From contig JAHEML010000238.1 in NCBI GenBank assembly GCA_024643705.1, forward strand, positions 1 to 6,332: a stretch of 6,332 bases of DNA, written 5' to 3'. The stretch is from Caldilineaceae bacterium. Lineage in GTDB: Bacteria; Chloroflexota; Anaerolineae; Caldilineales; Caldilineaceae. Of the stretch, positions 1 to 5,405 are shown piece after piece; positions within the stretch are counted from its first letter, which is position 1; every line of letters starts with the position of its first letter. The position numbers were made by a program, and so were the translations under genes. The notes under the pieces were generated by a model. It saw nothing but the letters and a program-made list of their open reading frames with translations, was not told the origin of the DNA and made no database searches.

Positions 1-126
1 CCAACCATACGTAACCTCTTTTGAAATGGCTTTGATCTCTCTGCTCTGCTGTTGTGGAATGGTGACGAAATACCAGGGAGCCGGCCCGCGCCAATACCAG
101 ACTTTGTCGCTGAATTCCATGTGCAT
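1..126 (-). CDS. DUF1905-type protein, N-terminal part (runs off left edge)
   Basis: An open minus-strand frame of 42 codons reaches the window edge with no stop. The translation begins MHMEFSDKVWYWRGPAPWYF and continues with VTIP, EIKAIS and VTYGW; this is the characteristic opening of the DUF1905 family (small beta-barrel-like proteins of unknown function, sometimes fused to a YdeI-type domain). Two starts are possible, ATG at 126 and ATG at 120; the family match starts at the second Met, so 120 may be the real one. The gene begins only 9 bp after the GNAT stop codon on the same strand, with a weak GAAAG motif upstream of the start, so it is probably the second gene of a two-gene operon. 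Function is unknown. Family recognition is from memory of the conserved opening, and only about 40 residues are visible. Confidence 0.8.
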   Translation of the reverse strand, partial: MHMEFSDKVWYWRGPAPWYFVTIPQQQSREIKAISKEVTYGW

Positions 127-135
127 TGAATGCTT

Positions 136-657
136 TCAGACCCTATTCGCTTGGTAGCGAAAGAGTCTGCTCCGGCTATGTTGAGGATACTCGATGAATC
201 CGTGGGCCTGGAAACCCAATTTTTGTAACAGACCAATGGACGGCGGGTTCTCCACACTGGTCACCGCGTCGACAATTTTGAACCCGAAGTGACTGATCCC
301 GTAGTCCAGAACTGCCCGACCTACTTCAAACCCAAAACCCTGACCATGATAGTCTGGGGCAAATGCAAACCCCAAATCCACGTGATCCAGATCGGGTCTC
401 TGCAAGAATCCGCAGATGCCCAGGGGTTTGTCTGCTTTTGTTTCTGCCAAATAATAACTGAACCCTGTATGTTGATAGAGTTTGATGTACCGAGTTGCCA
501 AATAGGTTTCCGCTGTTTGCCGATCGTGGATGTTTCTGTCGCCGATGTATTGTAGCCATCCGGGCGAATTGACCAATGCCAGGATGAATGGAGCGTCGTC
601 AAGGGTAAGTTTCCTGATATTCGTGCGCTCTGTTTCTAGCATCGGGGAATTGATCAT
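136..657 (-). CDS. GNAT-family N-acetyltransferase (RimJ/RimL-like)
   Basis: The 173-residue protein has the layout of the Acetyltransf_3 (RimJ/RimL-type) branch of the GNAT superfamily, which transfers acetyl from acetyl-CoA to an amine on a protein, antibiotic or small metabolite. The opening LETERTNIRKLTLDDAPFI is the usual beta1-alpha1 start. The acetyl-CoA pyrophosphate-binding motif A is at about residues 103-112 (YHGQGFGFEV, fitting Q/R-x-x-G-x-G), preceded by the VDLGF strand at 93-97. Motif B is at 135-149 (VENPPSIGLLQKLGF), with the conserved Asn-Pro-x-Ser and LGF. Length is normal. The start at 657 is not backed by a strong ribosome site, and Met6 (642) is an alternative that would match the family's usual MLETERL opening. 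It is cytoplasmic and probably co-transcribed with the DUF1905 gene. The acceptor substrate cannot be told from sequence. Confidence 0.93.
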   Translation of the reverse strand: MINSPMLETERTNIRKLTLDDAPFILALVNSPGWLQYIGDRNIHDRQTAETYLATRYIKLYQHTGFSYYLAETKADKPLGICGFLQRPDLDHVDLGFAFAPDYHGQGFGFEVGRAVLDYGISHFGFKIVDAVTSVENPPSIGLLQKLGFQAHGFIEYPQHSRSRLFRYQANRV

Positions 658-722
658 GCAAAGGTTTCAGACTATGCTATCTTCGGGTTGCAAGGCTGGC
701 GGACACTGATCATCAAGGATCA

Positions 723-731
723 AGTATAACA
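723..731 (-). promoter_or_regulatory. Extended -10 promoter candidate for the GNAT operon
   Basis: Read on the minus strand this is TGTTATACT, a TG-n-TATACT extended -10 element with five of six bases matching TATAAT. No good -35 hexamer lies 16-18 bp upstream, which is common for extended -10 promoters. Transcription would start near 716, giving a leader of about 60 nt before the GNAT ATG at 657. This is a motif match only. Confidence 0.4.
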
Positions 732-789
732 CTACCGCCAAGTAGATGGGTGTATGTTGGTTTTTGGGGCGGACCGGGGTCGTCCACGC

Positions 790-915
790 AGCCCGGCGCT
801 CAAGCCACCGGGCTATCAAACAACGCCCCGTCAACGGGGCTTGTTGCCCCAGAACGGAACCAACGAGCCGGAACCGTCCGGCATCGCCCTGTAGCTCTGG
901 GTCTTTAGCCCAGGG
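790..915. repeat. Cluster of four GC-rich palindromes (REP/MITE-like element or structured RNA)
   Basis: Four hairpins lie in tandem within 126 bp. (1) 790-796 AGCCCGG pairs with 808-814 CCGGGCT, with an 11-nt loop. (2) 819-823 AACAA plus 825-830 GCCCCG pair with 835-840 CGGGGC plus 841-845 TTGTT, an 11-bp stem with one bulged C and a TCAA loop (TTGA on the other strand). (3) 867-872 GCCGGA pairs with 877-882 TCCGGC, with a 4-nt loop. (4) 895-901 CTCTGGG pairs with 909-915 CCCAGGG, with one G-T wobble and a 7-nt loop. CGGAACC also occurs twice, 14 bp apart (855 and 869). Read on the minus strand, motifs such as GGGCTAAAGACCC and CCCCGTTGACGGGG resemble palindromic intergenic repeats I recall from Chloroflexota and planctomycete genomes; this is unverified. 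No T-run follows any hairpin, so a simple terminator is unlikely. A structured leader RNA for the downstream membrane protein is the alternative. Confidence 0.6.
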
Positions 916-981
916 TCGAGACAATCGTCACCTCTATTTCGTCCACATTGAATTACGCCCAGGCACATCGCTTCCATTCAC

Positions 982-988
982 AGGAGAT
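982..988 (+). promoter_or_regulatory. Ribosome binding site of the DMT gene
   Basis: AGGAGAT sits 5 nt before the ATG at 994. This decides the start against an out-of-frame ATG at 948, which has no such site. Confidence 0.75.
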
Positions 989-993
989 CGCCC

Positions 994-1443
994 ATGCAAT
1001 TCTCATCCCTTCTGCCCGCTCTTTCGGTTGCGTTGCTGGCTGCCGTGGGCAACGGCCTTTTTGCCTTCGGCCAGCGCAAAGCAGAGGTGGTGGCAAACCC
1101 GTTTCTCTTCATCCTGTCGGCGTTGATCGTCTGCGCCCTGGCCTTTGGCGTCAGTATGCCCTTTATGCCCCCGGTGGATGGGCTGGCCTATCTGCGCCGC
1201 AATTGGCTTTGGGCACTGGTGAGCGGGGCCGGTTTCTACTTCACCTTTCTGGGTTTCTACTTCCTCTACAGCCGTTTCGGAGCCAGCCACTACGCGCTCT
1301 ACGCCGTGCTCTCCATTCTCACAACGTCTGTGCTGGTGGGGATCGTGTTGATGGGCGAGAAGGTCAACGGTTTCCACCTTGCGGCCATCGGCTGCGCATT
1401 GCTCACGGTTGTACTCTTCTCGATCGGGCAGAGCCGCTTGTAG
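994..1443 (+). CDS. Small EamA/DMT-superfamily membrane transporter-like protein
   Basis: The 149-residue protein is very hydrophobic, with about five predicted membrane segments: roughly residues 6-26, 35-57, 72-92, 100-120 and 126-145. The last two segments and the Gly-Glu pair between them (MGEKVNGFHLAAIGCALLTV, 120-139) fit the closing half of an EamA domain, where a conserved Glu follows the penultimate helix. Half-size, five-helix DMT proteins are known and are thought to work as dimers; the full-size relatives have ten helices. It sits in the cytoplasmic membrane and may export or import a small metabolite or drug, but no substrate can be named. The start is set by the AGGAGAT ribosome site. 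It appears to be transcribed alone, ends at a strong terminator and converges on katG. The TAG stop lies within a 17-bp tandem duplication. Confidence 0.8.
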   Translation: MQFSSLLPALSVALLAAVGNGLFAFGQRKAEVVANPFLFILSALIVCALAFGVSMPFMPPVDGLAYLRRNWLWALVSGAGFYFTFLGFYFLYSRFGASHYALYAVLSILTTSVLVGIVLMGEKVNGFHLAAIGCALLTVVLFSIGQSRL

Positions 1444-1467
1444 AAATGAACCGCATGTAGAAATGAA
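1434..1467. repeat. 17-bp tandem duplication across the DMT stop codon
   Basis: Two head-to-tail copies of CCGC(T/A)TGTAGAAATGAA occupy 1434-1450 and 1451-1467 and differ at one base. The first copy supplies the last codons (CGC TTG) and TAG stop of the DMT gene; the second repeats the same stop in the same phase only if shifted, and is non-coding. It looks like a recent replication-slippage duplication. Confidence 0.85.
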
Positions 1468-1469
1468 AC

Positions 1470-1528
1470 GTGAGGCGTGAAACGTGAGAAGATACGAGCA
1501 ATCTCACGTTTCACGCCTCACACTTTTT
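1470..1528 (+). terminator. Strong rho-independent terminator between convergent genes
   Basis: Arms at 1470-1489 and 1502-1521 are perfectly complementary over 20 bp (arm begins GTGAGGCGTGAAACGTGAG), with a 12-nt loop. A run of five T at 1524-1528 follows on the plus strand, so it terminates the DMT transcript. On the minus strand the stem is followed by GTTTCATTTC, only moderately T-rich, so it may also serve katG. The left arm is built from a direct repeat, TGAAACGTGAG at 1464-1474 and 1478-1488, 14 bp apart. The long perfect stem is unusual for a plain terminator and may derive from a mobile palindromic repeat. Confidence 0.8.
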
Positions 1529-1529
1529 G

Positions 1530-1543
1530 TTGACCAGGGTCAA
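1530..1543. repeat. Short palindrome TTGACC-AG-GGTCAA downstream of katG
   Basis: A 6-bp perfect inverted repeat with a 2-nt centre lies between the terminator and the katG stop. It has no T-run on either strand. It may be an accessory part of the katG terminator or a chance palindrome. Confidence 0.4.
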
Positions 1544-1588
1544 TGCTATCCGTGCAACTCTGTTTTTTCGCTTTATCAGCGTTGTATC

Positions 1589-3826
1589 TTACGCCAGGTC
1601 GAAGCGATCCAGATTCATCACCTTGTCCCACGCGGCCACGAAGTCAGCCACGAATTTCGCCTGGGCGTCTTGGCACCCATAGACTTCGGCCAGCGCGCGT
1701 AGCTGGGAGTTTGAACCGAAAATCAGGTCGATGCTGGTTCCCGTCCACTTGATTTCACCCGTCACCCGATCTCGGCCCTGGAACACATCTGCCGAACCGG
1801 CAGATGCCTGCCATTCGGTCTTCATGTCCAGCAGGTTCACAAAGAAATCGTTGGTCAGGCTTCCCGATTGCTCCGTAAAGACGCCGTGGGCCGATCCACC
1901 CGCGTTGGCATCCAATACCCGCAAACCGCCGACGAGAACCGTCATCTCCGGCGCAGTTAGGGTCAACATGCGGGCACGATCCACTAGCAGTTCCTCGGCT
2001 GGCCGCCCATGTCCGTTCGCATTGTAATTGCGGAAACCATCCGCTGTCGGCTCGAGCACAGCAAACGAATCCACATCGGTCTGCGCCTGCAACGCGTCTG
2101 TCCGGCCTGGTGCAAAGGGCACAGTCACTGGGTGGCCGGCCTTTTGCGCCGCCTGCTCGATAGCTGCACATCCGCCCAAAACAATCACATCGGCCAGAGA
2201 AACCCTCTTTCCACCAGACTGGGCGCTGTTAAAGCTGGTCTGGATTCCCTCTAATGTGGCAAGAATGGTAGCCAGTTGCACCGGCTGGTTGATGGCCCAA
2301 TCCTTCTGGGGGGCAAGGCGAATACGTGCCCCGTTGGCCCCGCCGCGTTTGTCTGTGCCGCGGAAGGTAGCCGCCGATGCCCAAGCTGTGGAAACCAGTT
2401 GGGAAACGGACAGTCCCGATGCCAGGATAGCAGCCTTGAGTGCGGCGATATCCTGCTCCCCGATCAGTTCGTGATCAACTGCGGGGACGGGGTCTTGCCA
2501 CAACTGGGCTTCCGCGGGGACCAATGGCCCAAGGCAGCGGGTGATCGGCCCCATGTCCCGGTGAGTTAACTTGTACCACGCCTTGGCAAAGGCGTCGGCA
2601 AATTCTTGAGGATTCTCGTGGAAGCGCTTGGAAATCGGCCCATAGATGGGGTCCATGCGCAGGGCCAGGTCGGTGGTCAACATCACCGGCGCGTGTCGTT
2701 TCGACGGATCGTGGGCATCGGGCACTGCGTTGGCCGCGGCTGGGTCGGTGGGAATCCATTGCCATGCGCCTGCGGGGCTTTTGGTCAGGTCCCACTCATA
2801 GCCAAAGAGCGTGTCGAAGAAGCTGTTGTCCCACGCAATTGGGGTGGGGGTCCAGGCACCTTCCAGCCCGCTGGTGATCGTGTCGCCACCTTTACCACTG
2901 CCAAAGCTGTTCTTCCAGCCCAGACCCTGCTCCGCCAGGGTTGCGCCTTCGGGTTCGGGGCCAACCAGGGCCGCGTCCCCCGCGCCGTGGGTTTTGCCAA
3001 ACGAGTGTCCACCAGCAATCAGCGCGACTGTCTCCTCGTCGTTCATTGCCATGCGGGCAAATGTCTCGCGGATGTCCTTACCGGCAGCGATCGCGCTGGG
3101 AACGCCATTTGGTCCTTCTGGGTTCACATAGATCAGACCCATCTGCACCGCGGCCAGAGGGTTTTCCAGGTCACGGTCGCCGCTGTAGCGTTTGTCGCCG
3201 AGCCACTCGCTCTCTGGCCCCCAATAGACATCTTCGGGTTCCCAAACATCTTCGCGGCCACCAGCAAAGCCAAAGGTCTTGAAACCCATTGTCTCGAGCG
3301 CGCGGTTGCCAGCCAGAATCATCAGATCGGCCCAGGAGATTTTGCGGCCGTACTTCTGCTTGATGGGCCATAGCAAACGGCGTGCCTTGTCCAGGTTGGC
3401 GTTGTCGGGCCAACTGTTCAGGGGAGCAAAACGCTGCATCCCCGCGCCGCCACCGCCACGCCCATCGTGGATGCGGTAGGTGCCCGCGCTGTGCCAGGCC
3501 ATCCGAATAAAGAGAGGCCCGTAATGTCCATAGTCAGCCGGCCACCAATCCTGGGATGTGGTCATCACGGCGTCGATGTCCTTCTGCAGGGCATCCAGAT
3601 CAAGGGTCTTGAATTCCTCGGCATAGTTGAAATCTGCGCCCATTGGATCAGATGCGGGCGAGTTCTGTTGCAATACTTTTAAATTCAACTGGTTGGGCCA
3701 CCAAACTTGGTTCGATGTGGCCGCAATGGCCGCGTGGCTGTGTGATCCGCCCATGACTGGGCACTTGCTTTCGTTGTCCATGTTATCTCCGTCCATGTTA
3801 TCTCCGTCCATGTTATCTCCGTCCAT
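1589..3826 (-). CDS. katG: Catalase-peroxidase KatG
   Basis: This is a complete bifunctional heme catalase-peroxidase, which breaks down hydrogen peroxide in the cytoplasm and oxidises peroxidase substrates. It has 745 residues, or 730 without the repeated N-terminus, close to the 740 of the Mycobacterium enzyme. The distal site is in IRMAWHSAGTYR (Arg108, Trp111, His112); the proximal heme ligand is His274 in ALIAGGHSFGKTHG, with Trp325 and Asp386 matching its hydrogen-bond partners. Trp111, Tyr233 (MGLIYVNPEGP) and Met259 (ETFARMAMNDEE) match the Trp-Tyr-Met crosslink needed for catalase activity, and Arg423 (THRDMGP) matches the mobile arginine. The C-terminal heme-less copy of the domain is present and intact to the normal end. 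The N-terminus is odd: three MDGDN units precede MDNESKCPVMGG, and each ATG (3826, 3811, 3796, 3781) has its own GGAG site 5 nt upstream. The start at 3781 matches usual KatG lengths best; 3826 is the longest form. No clear PerR or OxyR site was seen. Confidence 0.97.
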   Translation of the reverse strand: MDGDNMDGDNMDGDNMDNESKCPVMGGSHSHAAIAATSNQVWWPNQLNLKVLQQNSPASDPMGADFNYAEEFKTLDLDALQKDIDAVMTTSQDWWPADYGHYGPLFIRMAWHSAGTYRIHDGRGGGGAGMQRFAPLNSWPDNANLDKARRLLWPIKQKYGRKISWADLMILAGNRALETMGFKTFGFAGGREDVWEPEDVYWGPESEWLGDKRYSGDRDLENPLAAVQMGLIYVNPEGPNGVPSAIAAGKDIRETFARMAMNDEETVALIAGGHSFGKTHGAGDAALVGPEPEGATLAEQGLGWKNSFGSGKGGDTITSGLEGAWTPTPIAWDNSFFDTLFGYEWDLTKSPAGAWQWIPTDPAAANAVPDAHDPSKRHAPVMLTTDLALRMDPIYGPISKRFHENPQEFADAFAKAWYKLTHRDMGPITRCLGPLVPAEAQLWQDPVPAVDHELIGEQDIAALKAAILASGLSVSQLVSTAWASAATFRGTDKRGGANGARIRLAPQKDWAINQPVQLATILATLEGIQTSFNSAQSGGKRVSLADVIVLGGCAAIEQAAQKAGHPVTVPFAPGRTDALQAQTDVDSFAVLEPTADGFRNYNANGHGRPAEELLVDRARMLTLTAPEMTVLVGGLRVLDANAGGSAHGVFTEQSGSLTNDFFVNLLDMKTEWQASAGSADVFQGRDRVTGEIKWTGTSIDLIFGSNSQLRALAEVYGCQDAQAKFVADFVAAWDKVMNLDRFDLA

Positions 3827-3835
3827 GTTATCTCC
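3776..3835 (-). repeat. Four perfect 15-bp repeats, each a Shine-Dalgarno plus ATG, at the katG start
   Basis: Read on the minus strand, GGAGATAACATGGAC is repeated four times without error (plus-strand copies at 3776-3790, 3791-3805, 3806-3820 and 3821-3835). Each unit carries GGAG, a 5-nt spacer (ATAAC) and an ATG. Because 15 is a multiple of three, all four ATGs are in the katG frame, and the inner spacers read as Met-Asp-Gly-Asp-Asn. A change in copy number would keep the gene in frame and only alter the number of start sites and N-terminal length. Perfect identity of the copies points to recent expansion by slippage. Confidence 0.95.
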
Positions 3836-3936
3836 AATCGTGTTCTACTGTTTCAACCCGGCTAAAACCACTTCCATTTTACAATTTTCTTGTTCGCTTG
3901 TGAAATACCCAGCCCCAAACCCGTCACAAACACGCA
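3836..3936 (-). promoter_or_regulatory. katG leader and probable promoter region
   Basis: About 100 bp separate the NUDIX stop from the first katG repeat. The minus-strand sequence is A/T-rich in its middle. A weak -10 candidate, TAAAAT (plus coordinates 3876-3881), lies about 40 nt before the repeats, without a convincing -35. A TTGAAA hexamer also occurs nearer the repeats, but its matching -10 would fall inside the first repeat unit (GATAAC). No PerR-type palindrome and no terminator for the upstream NUDIX gene were seen, so some read-through from upstream is possible. Confidence 0.35.
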
Positions 3937-4386
3937 TCAGGTTGTGGCTGCTTGCCAGCTAGTGTGTGCCTTTTTCACCATCGCTCTGGATTCCGCAAGC
4001 ATGTCGAATGTATCCAATTCTTCTAGGGCCACCCAGCGAGCATCGGCAGCGTCGTCGCCTGGGAGCAAGTCGCCGGAAAGGTGCCGCCCCCAATAGTCCA
4101 CAACGACGTAGTGGTATTGCACCACTCCGTCCTGGTCGTGGATAATCGGTTCGAAGACGCCCACCAGATCACATATCTCCACATCGATCCCGCACTCTTC
4201 CATCACTTCCCTGCGTGCACCCTCTGTCAGCCGTTCGCCCACATTCAGCAGTCCGCCAGGCAGCCCCCACTGGTCCTTATTGGGGGGCTTGCCCCGTTGT
4301 ACCAGCAGCACATGGCCCATCTCGTTAAAAATAGCTGCCGCCGCGCCCACCAATGGAGCAAGTGGATATTCGCGTTGAATACTCAT
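3937..4386 (-). CDS. NUDIX hydrolase
   Basis: The 149-residue protein carries a complete Nudix box at residues 45-67: Gly45, Glu51, then REVMEECGI with Arg59-Glu60 and Glu63-Glu64 as the metal-binding core and Gly66. This matches GX5EX7REUXEEXGU exactly. The preceding PPNKDQWGLPGG is typical of ADP-ribose pyrophosphatase-like and MutT-like members. Such enzymes hydrolyse a nucleoside diphosphate linked to another group (oxidised nucleotides, ADP-ribose, NADH and others) using Mg2+; the true substrate cannot be assigned here. Length is typical and the enzyme should be cytoplasmic. Its ATG overlaps the TGA of the upstream YhfC-type gene (ATGA, 4383-4386) and there is no obvious ribosome site of its own, so translation is probably coupled to the upstream gene. 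katG follows about 110 bp downstream on the same strand. Confidence 0.94.
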   Translation of the reverse strand: MSIQREYPLAPLVGAAAAIFNEMGHVLLVQRGKPPNKDQWGLPGGLLNVGERLTEGARREVMEECGIDVEICDLVGVFEPIIHDQDGVVQYHYVVVDYWGRHLSGDLLPGDDAADARWVALEELDTFDMLAESRAMVKKAHTSWQAATT

Positions 4387-5195
4387 GCCACGCCGTCATC
4401 AATCAGCGGGGTATTTTGGGTTGTGGGCAGCAGGGGGCGCAGCCGCCAGATGAGATAGAGCGGGAGCAGCGCGACCACGGTCAAAACAATTTCCACTGTG
4501 GTTACATTGGTGTAGCGCAGGGTCAGCAAGGCAGCCGCGTTAAAGATGGCATGGGCCGCCATCGCGCCCAGCACCAGCCTGAAGTCCCGGCGTACAACAC
4601 CCAACAGCACCAACAACGAAAGGCCAATGTGCAACGTAATAGCCGTGACGCGCTCCCAGACGCCGAGGGCAATGGGCAGCCAAGTGAGAGTGCGTACAGC
4701 TTCGATCTGGGTGGCAATGGCAGCGGCCTGGGCTGGATCGACCTGTTGTGTCTGGGCTAGGATGCTGTCCCCGGTGGTGAGCAGTACAATGTTGGTAATG
4801 GCCGCGCCACCCACCAGCAAGATCGCCTCGATCCCCCCGTGGCCTGCCCCAAACATCAACCCTTCTTTCCAGTCCCGGGCGCCTTTGGCTGCCCAACGCA
4901 GAATGATGTAGCGAGCGCCTTCTTCAAAAAGACCAGAGGTCAGGGCCAGCACGACGAAATTGACCCAGAATACCCGGTCTTCACCCCAGCTTTTCGCGTA
5001 GGGGTTGACAAGAGCCGCCATCCCAAGCAGGAGGGGAATGCGGATAAGCTGGCTGAGGGGAAAGGTTAGCGCACCCCACCCCAGGCTCTTCCAGGACGCG
5101 CCAAAGCGGCGACGAATCCATAACGCAAGAAGCAGCGAACCAGCCACAACCGCAATTAGCTGGACGATAAGCATGAACAAAAGAGATGTATTCAC
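4383..5195 (-). CDS. YhfC-family intramembrane glutamic protease
   Basis: The 270-residue polytopic membrane protein has seven or eight hydrophobic segments and the full set of YhfC-family motifs, a family related to PrsW and CPBP/Rce1 glutamic-type intramembrane proteases. Visible motifs are Glu91-Glu92-x-x-Arg95 (LFEEGARYIILR), the GHGGIEAI motif with His119 and Glu123, Glu181-Arg182 followed by His189 (WERVTAITLHIGLSLLV), and His215-x-x-x-Asn219 (AMAAHAIFNAAALL). These are the expected catalytic or metal/water-positioning residues. Relatives cleave membrane proteins, including anti-sigma factors (PrsW) or prenylated or leader peptides (CPBP), but the role of YhfC itself is poorly known. 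The start is GTG at 5195, chosen because an excellent AGGGAGGT site sits 5 nt upstream. It is the first gene of an operon with the NUDIX gene (4-bp overlap) and is divergent from the sigma-factor gene. Confidence 0.88.
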   Translation of the reverse strand: MNTSLLFMLIVQLIAVVAGSLLLALWIRRRFGASWKSLGWGALTFPLSQLIRIPLLLGMAALVNPYAKSWGEDRVFWVNFVVLALTSGLFEEGARYIILRWAAKGARDWKEGLMFGAGHGGIEAILLVGGAAITNIVLLTTGDSILAQTQQVDPAQAAAIATQIEAVRTLTWLPIALGVWERVTAITLHIGLSLLVLLGVVRRDFRLVLGAMAAHAIFNAAALLTLRYTNVTTVEIVLTVVALLPLYLIWRLRPLLPTTQNTPLIDDGVA

Positions 5196-5200
5196 CGGAA

Positions 5201-5208
5201 ACCTCCCT
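5201..5208 (-). promoter_or_regulatory. Strong ribosome binding site for the YhfC-type gene
   Basis: AGGGAGGT on the minus strand lies 5 nt before the GTG at 5195. It supports GTG rather than the later in-frame ATG at codon 8 as the start. Confidence 0.8.
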
Positions 5209-5236
5209 CGGCAAAAGAATAAAGGACCCTTCCCTG

Positions 5237-5265
5237 ATTGTACGTCACCCTTCCCGACGAAACAA
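5237..5265 (-). promoter_or_regulatory. Promoter candidate for the YhfC-NUDIX operon
   Basis: On the minus strand, TTGTTT (plus 5260-5265) and TACAAT (plus 5237-5242) are separated by 17 bp. The -10 matches the consensus at five of six bases and the -35 at three. Transcription would begin near 5230, leaving about 35 nt of leader that includes the strong ribosome site. Confidence 0.5.
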
Positions 5266-5282
5266 AGAGCAGGCTGCCGGGC

Positions 5283-5312
5283 TTGCCCAGAACAATCGGC
5301 TGTGCCTATAAT
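5283..5312 (+). promoter_or_regulatory. Sigma-70-type promoter candidate for the sigma-factor gene
   Basis: TTGCCC (5283-5288) and a perfect TATAAT (5307-5312) are separated by 18 bp. Transcription would start near 5319, giving a leader of roughly 85 nt before the GTG at 5406. The site lies back to back with the opposing YhfC promoter candidate, only about 17 bp apart, so the two could share control. Confidence 0.55.
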
Positions 5313-5390
5313 GATGACAACTTTCCCCCATGCTGGTCGTAGTGTCCTTGGTATTCTCTACAGCCAATGGGCCGTAACCATTTGCCTGCA

Positions 5391-5396
5391 AAGGTG
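5391..5396 (+). promoter_or_regulatory. Ribosome binding site for the sigma-factor gene
   Basis: AAGGTG lies 9 nt before the GTG at 5406, a slightly long but workable spacing that supports a GTG start and therefore the long N-terminal tail. Confidence 0.55.
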
Positions 5397-5405
5397 TTCT
5401 GATCT

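Larger units (their letters stand above)
658..993. other. Non-coding region between divergent GNAT and DMT genes
   Basis: This stretch of about 335 bp separates two divergently read genes. Frames open here on both strands, but their translations are rich in Arg, Pro, Cys and Trp, show no domain, and cross strong hairpins, so they are not believable genes. It contains an extended -10 candidate for the GNAT gene (723-731), a cluster of four hairpins (790-915) and the ribosome site of the DMT gene (982-988). No convincing promoter was found for the DMT gene. Confidence 0.7.

Noticed and set aside
819..882. Mini-ykkC (guanidine-II) type riboswitch, suggested by two hairpins upstream of a small DMT transporter
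   Set aside because: The loops (TCAA and ACCG) do not fit the ACGR loops of that class, and there are four hairpins of unequal form.
746..1126. Plus-strand frame of 126 codons across the hairpin cluster and DMT start
   Set aside because: Translation is rich in Arg, Cys, Ser and Pro with no domain, crosses four hairpins and overlaps the DMT gene out of frame.
948..1460. Plus-strand frame of 170 codons overlapping the DMT gene
   Set aside because: It overlaps the 994-1443 gene almost entirely in another frame, has no ribosome site, and lacks the membrane-helix pattern seen in the 994 frame.
2606..3373. Long plus-strand open frame (255 codons) inside katG
   Set aside because: It lies antisense to a fully recognised katG with all catalytic motifs; the translation has no recognisable domain and the openness follows from the codon bias of katG.
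3776..3835. CRISPR array
   Set aside because: Repeats are directly adjacent 15-mers without spacers and lie at a gene start; there is no cas gene.
3836..3936. PerR/Fur-type operator upstream of katG
   Set aside because: The A/T-rich stretch around 3876-3890 is a direct repeat of ATTTT rather than the expected palindrome.
4353..4760. Plus-strand frame of 135 codons over the NUDIX/YhfC junction
   Set aside because: It is antisense to two well-supported genes and its Gln/Gly/Arg-rich translation has no recognised family.
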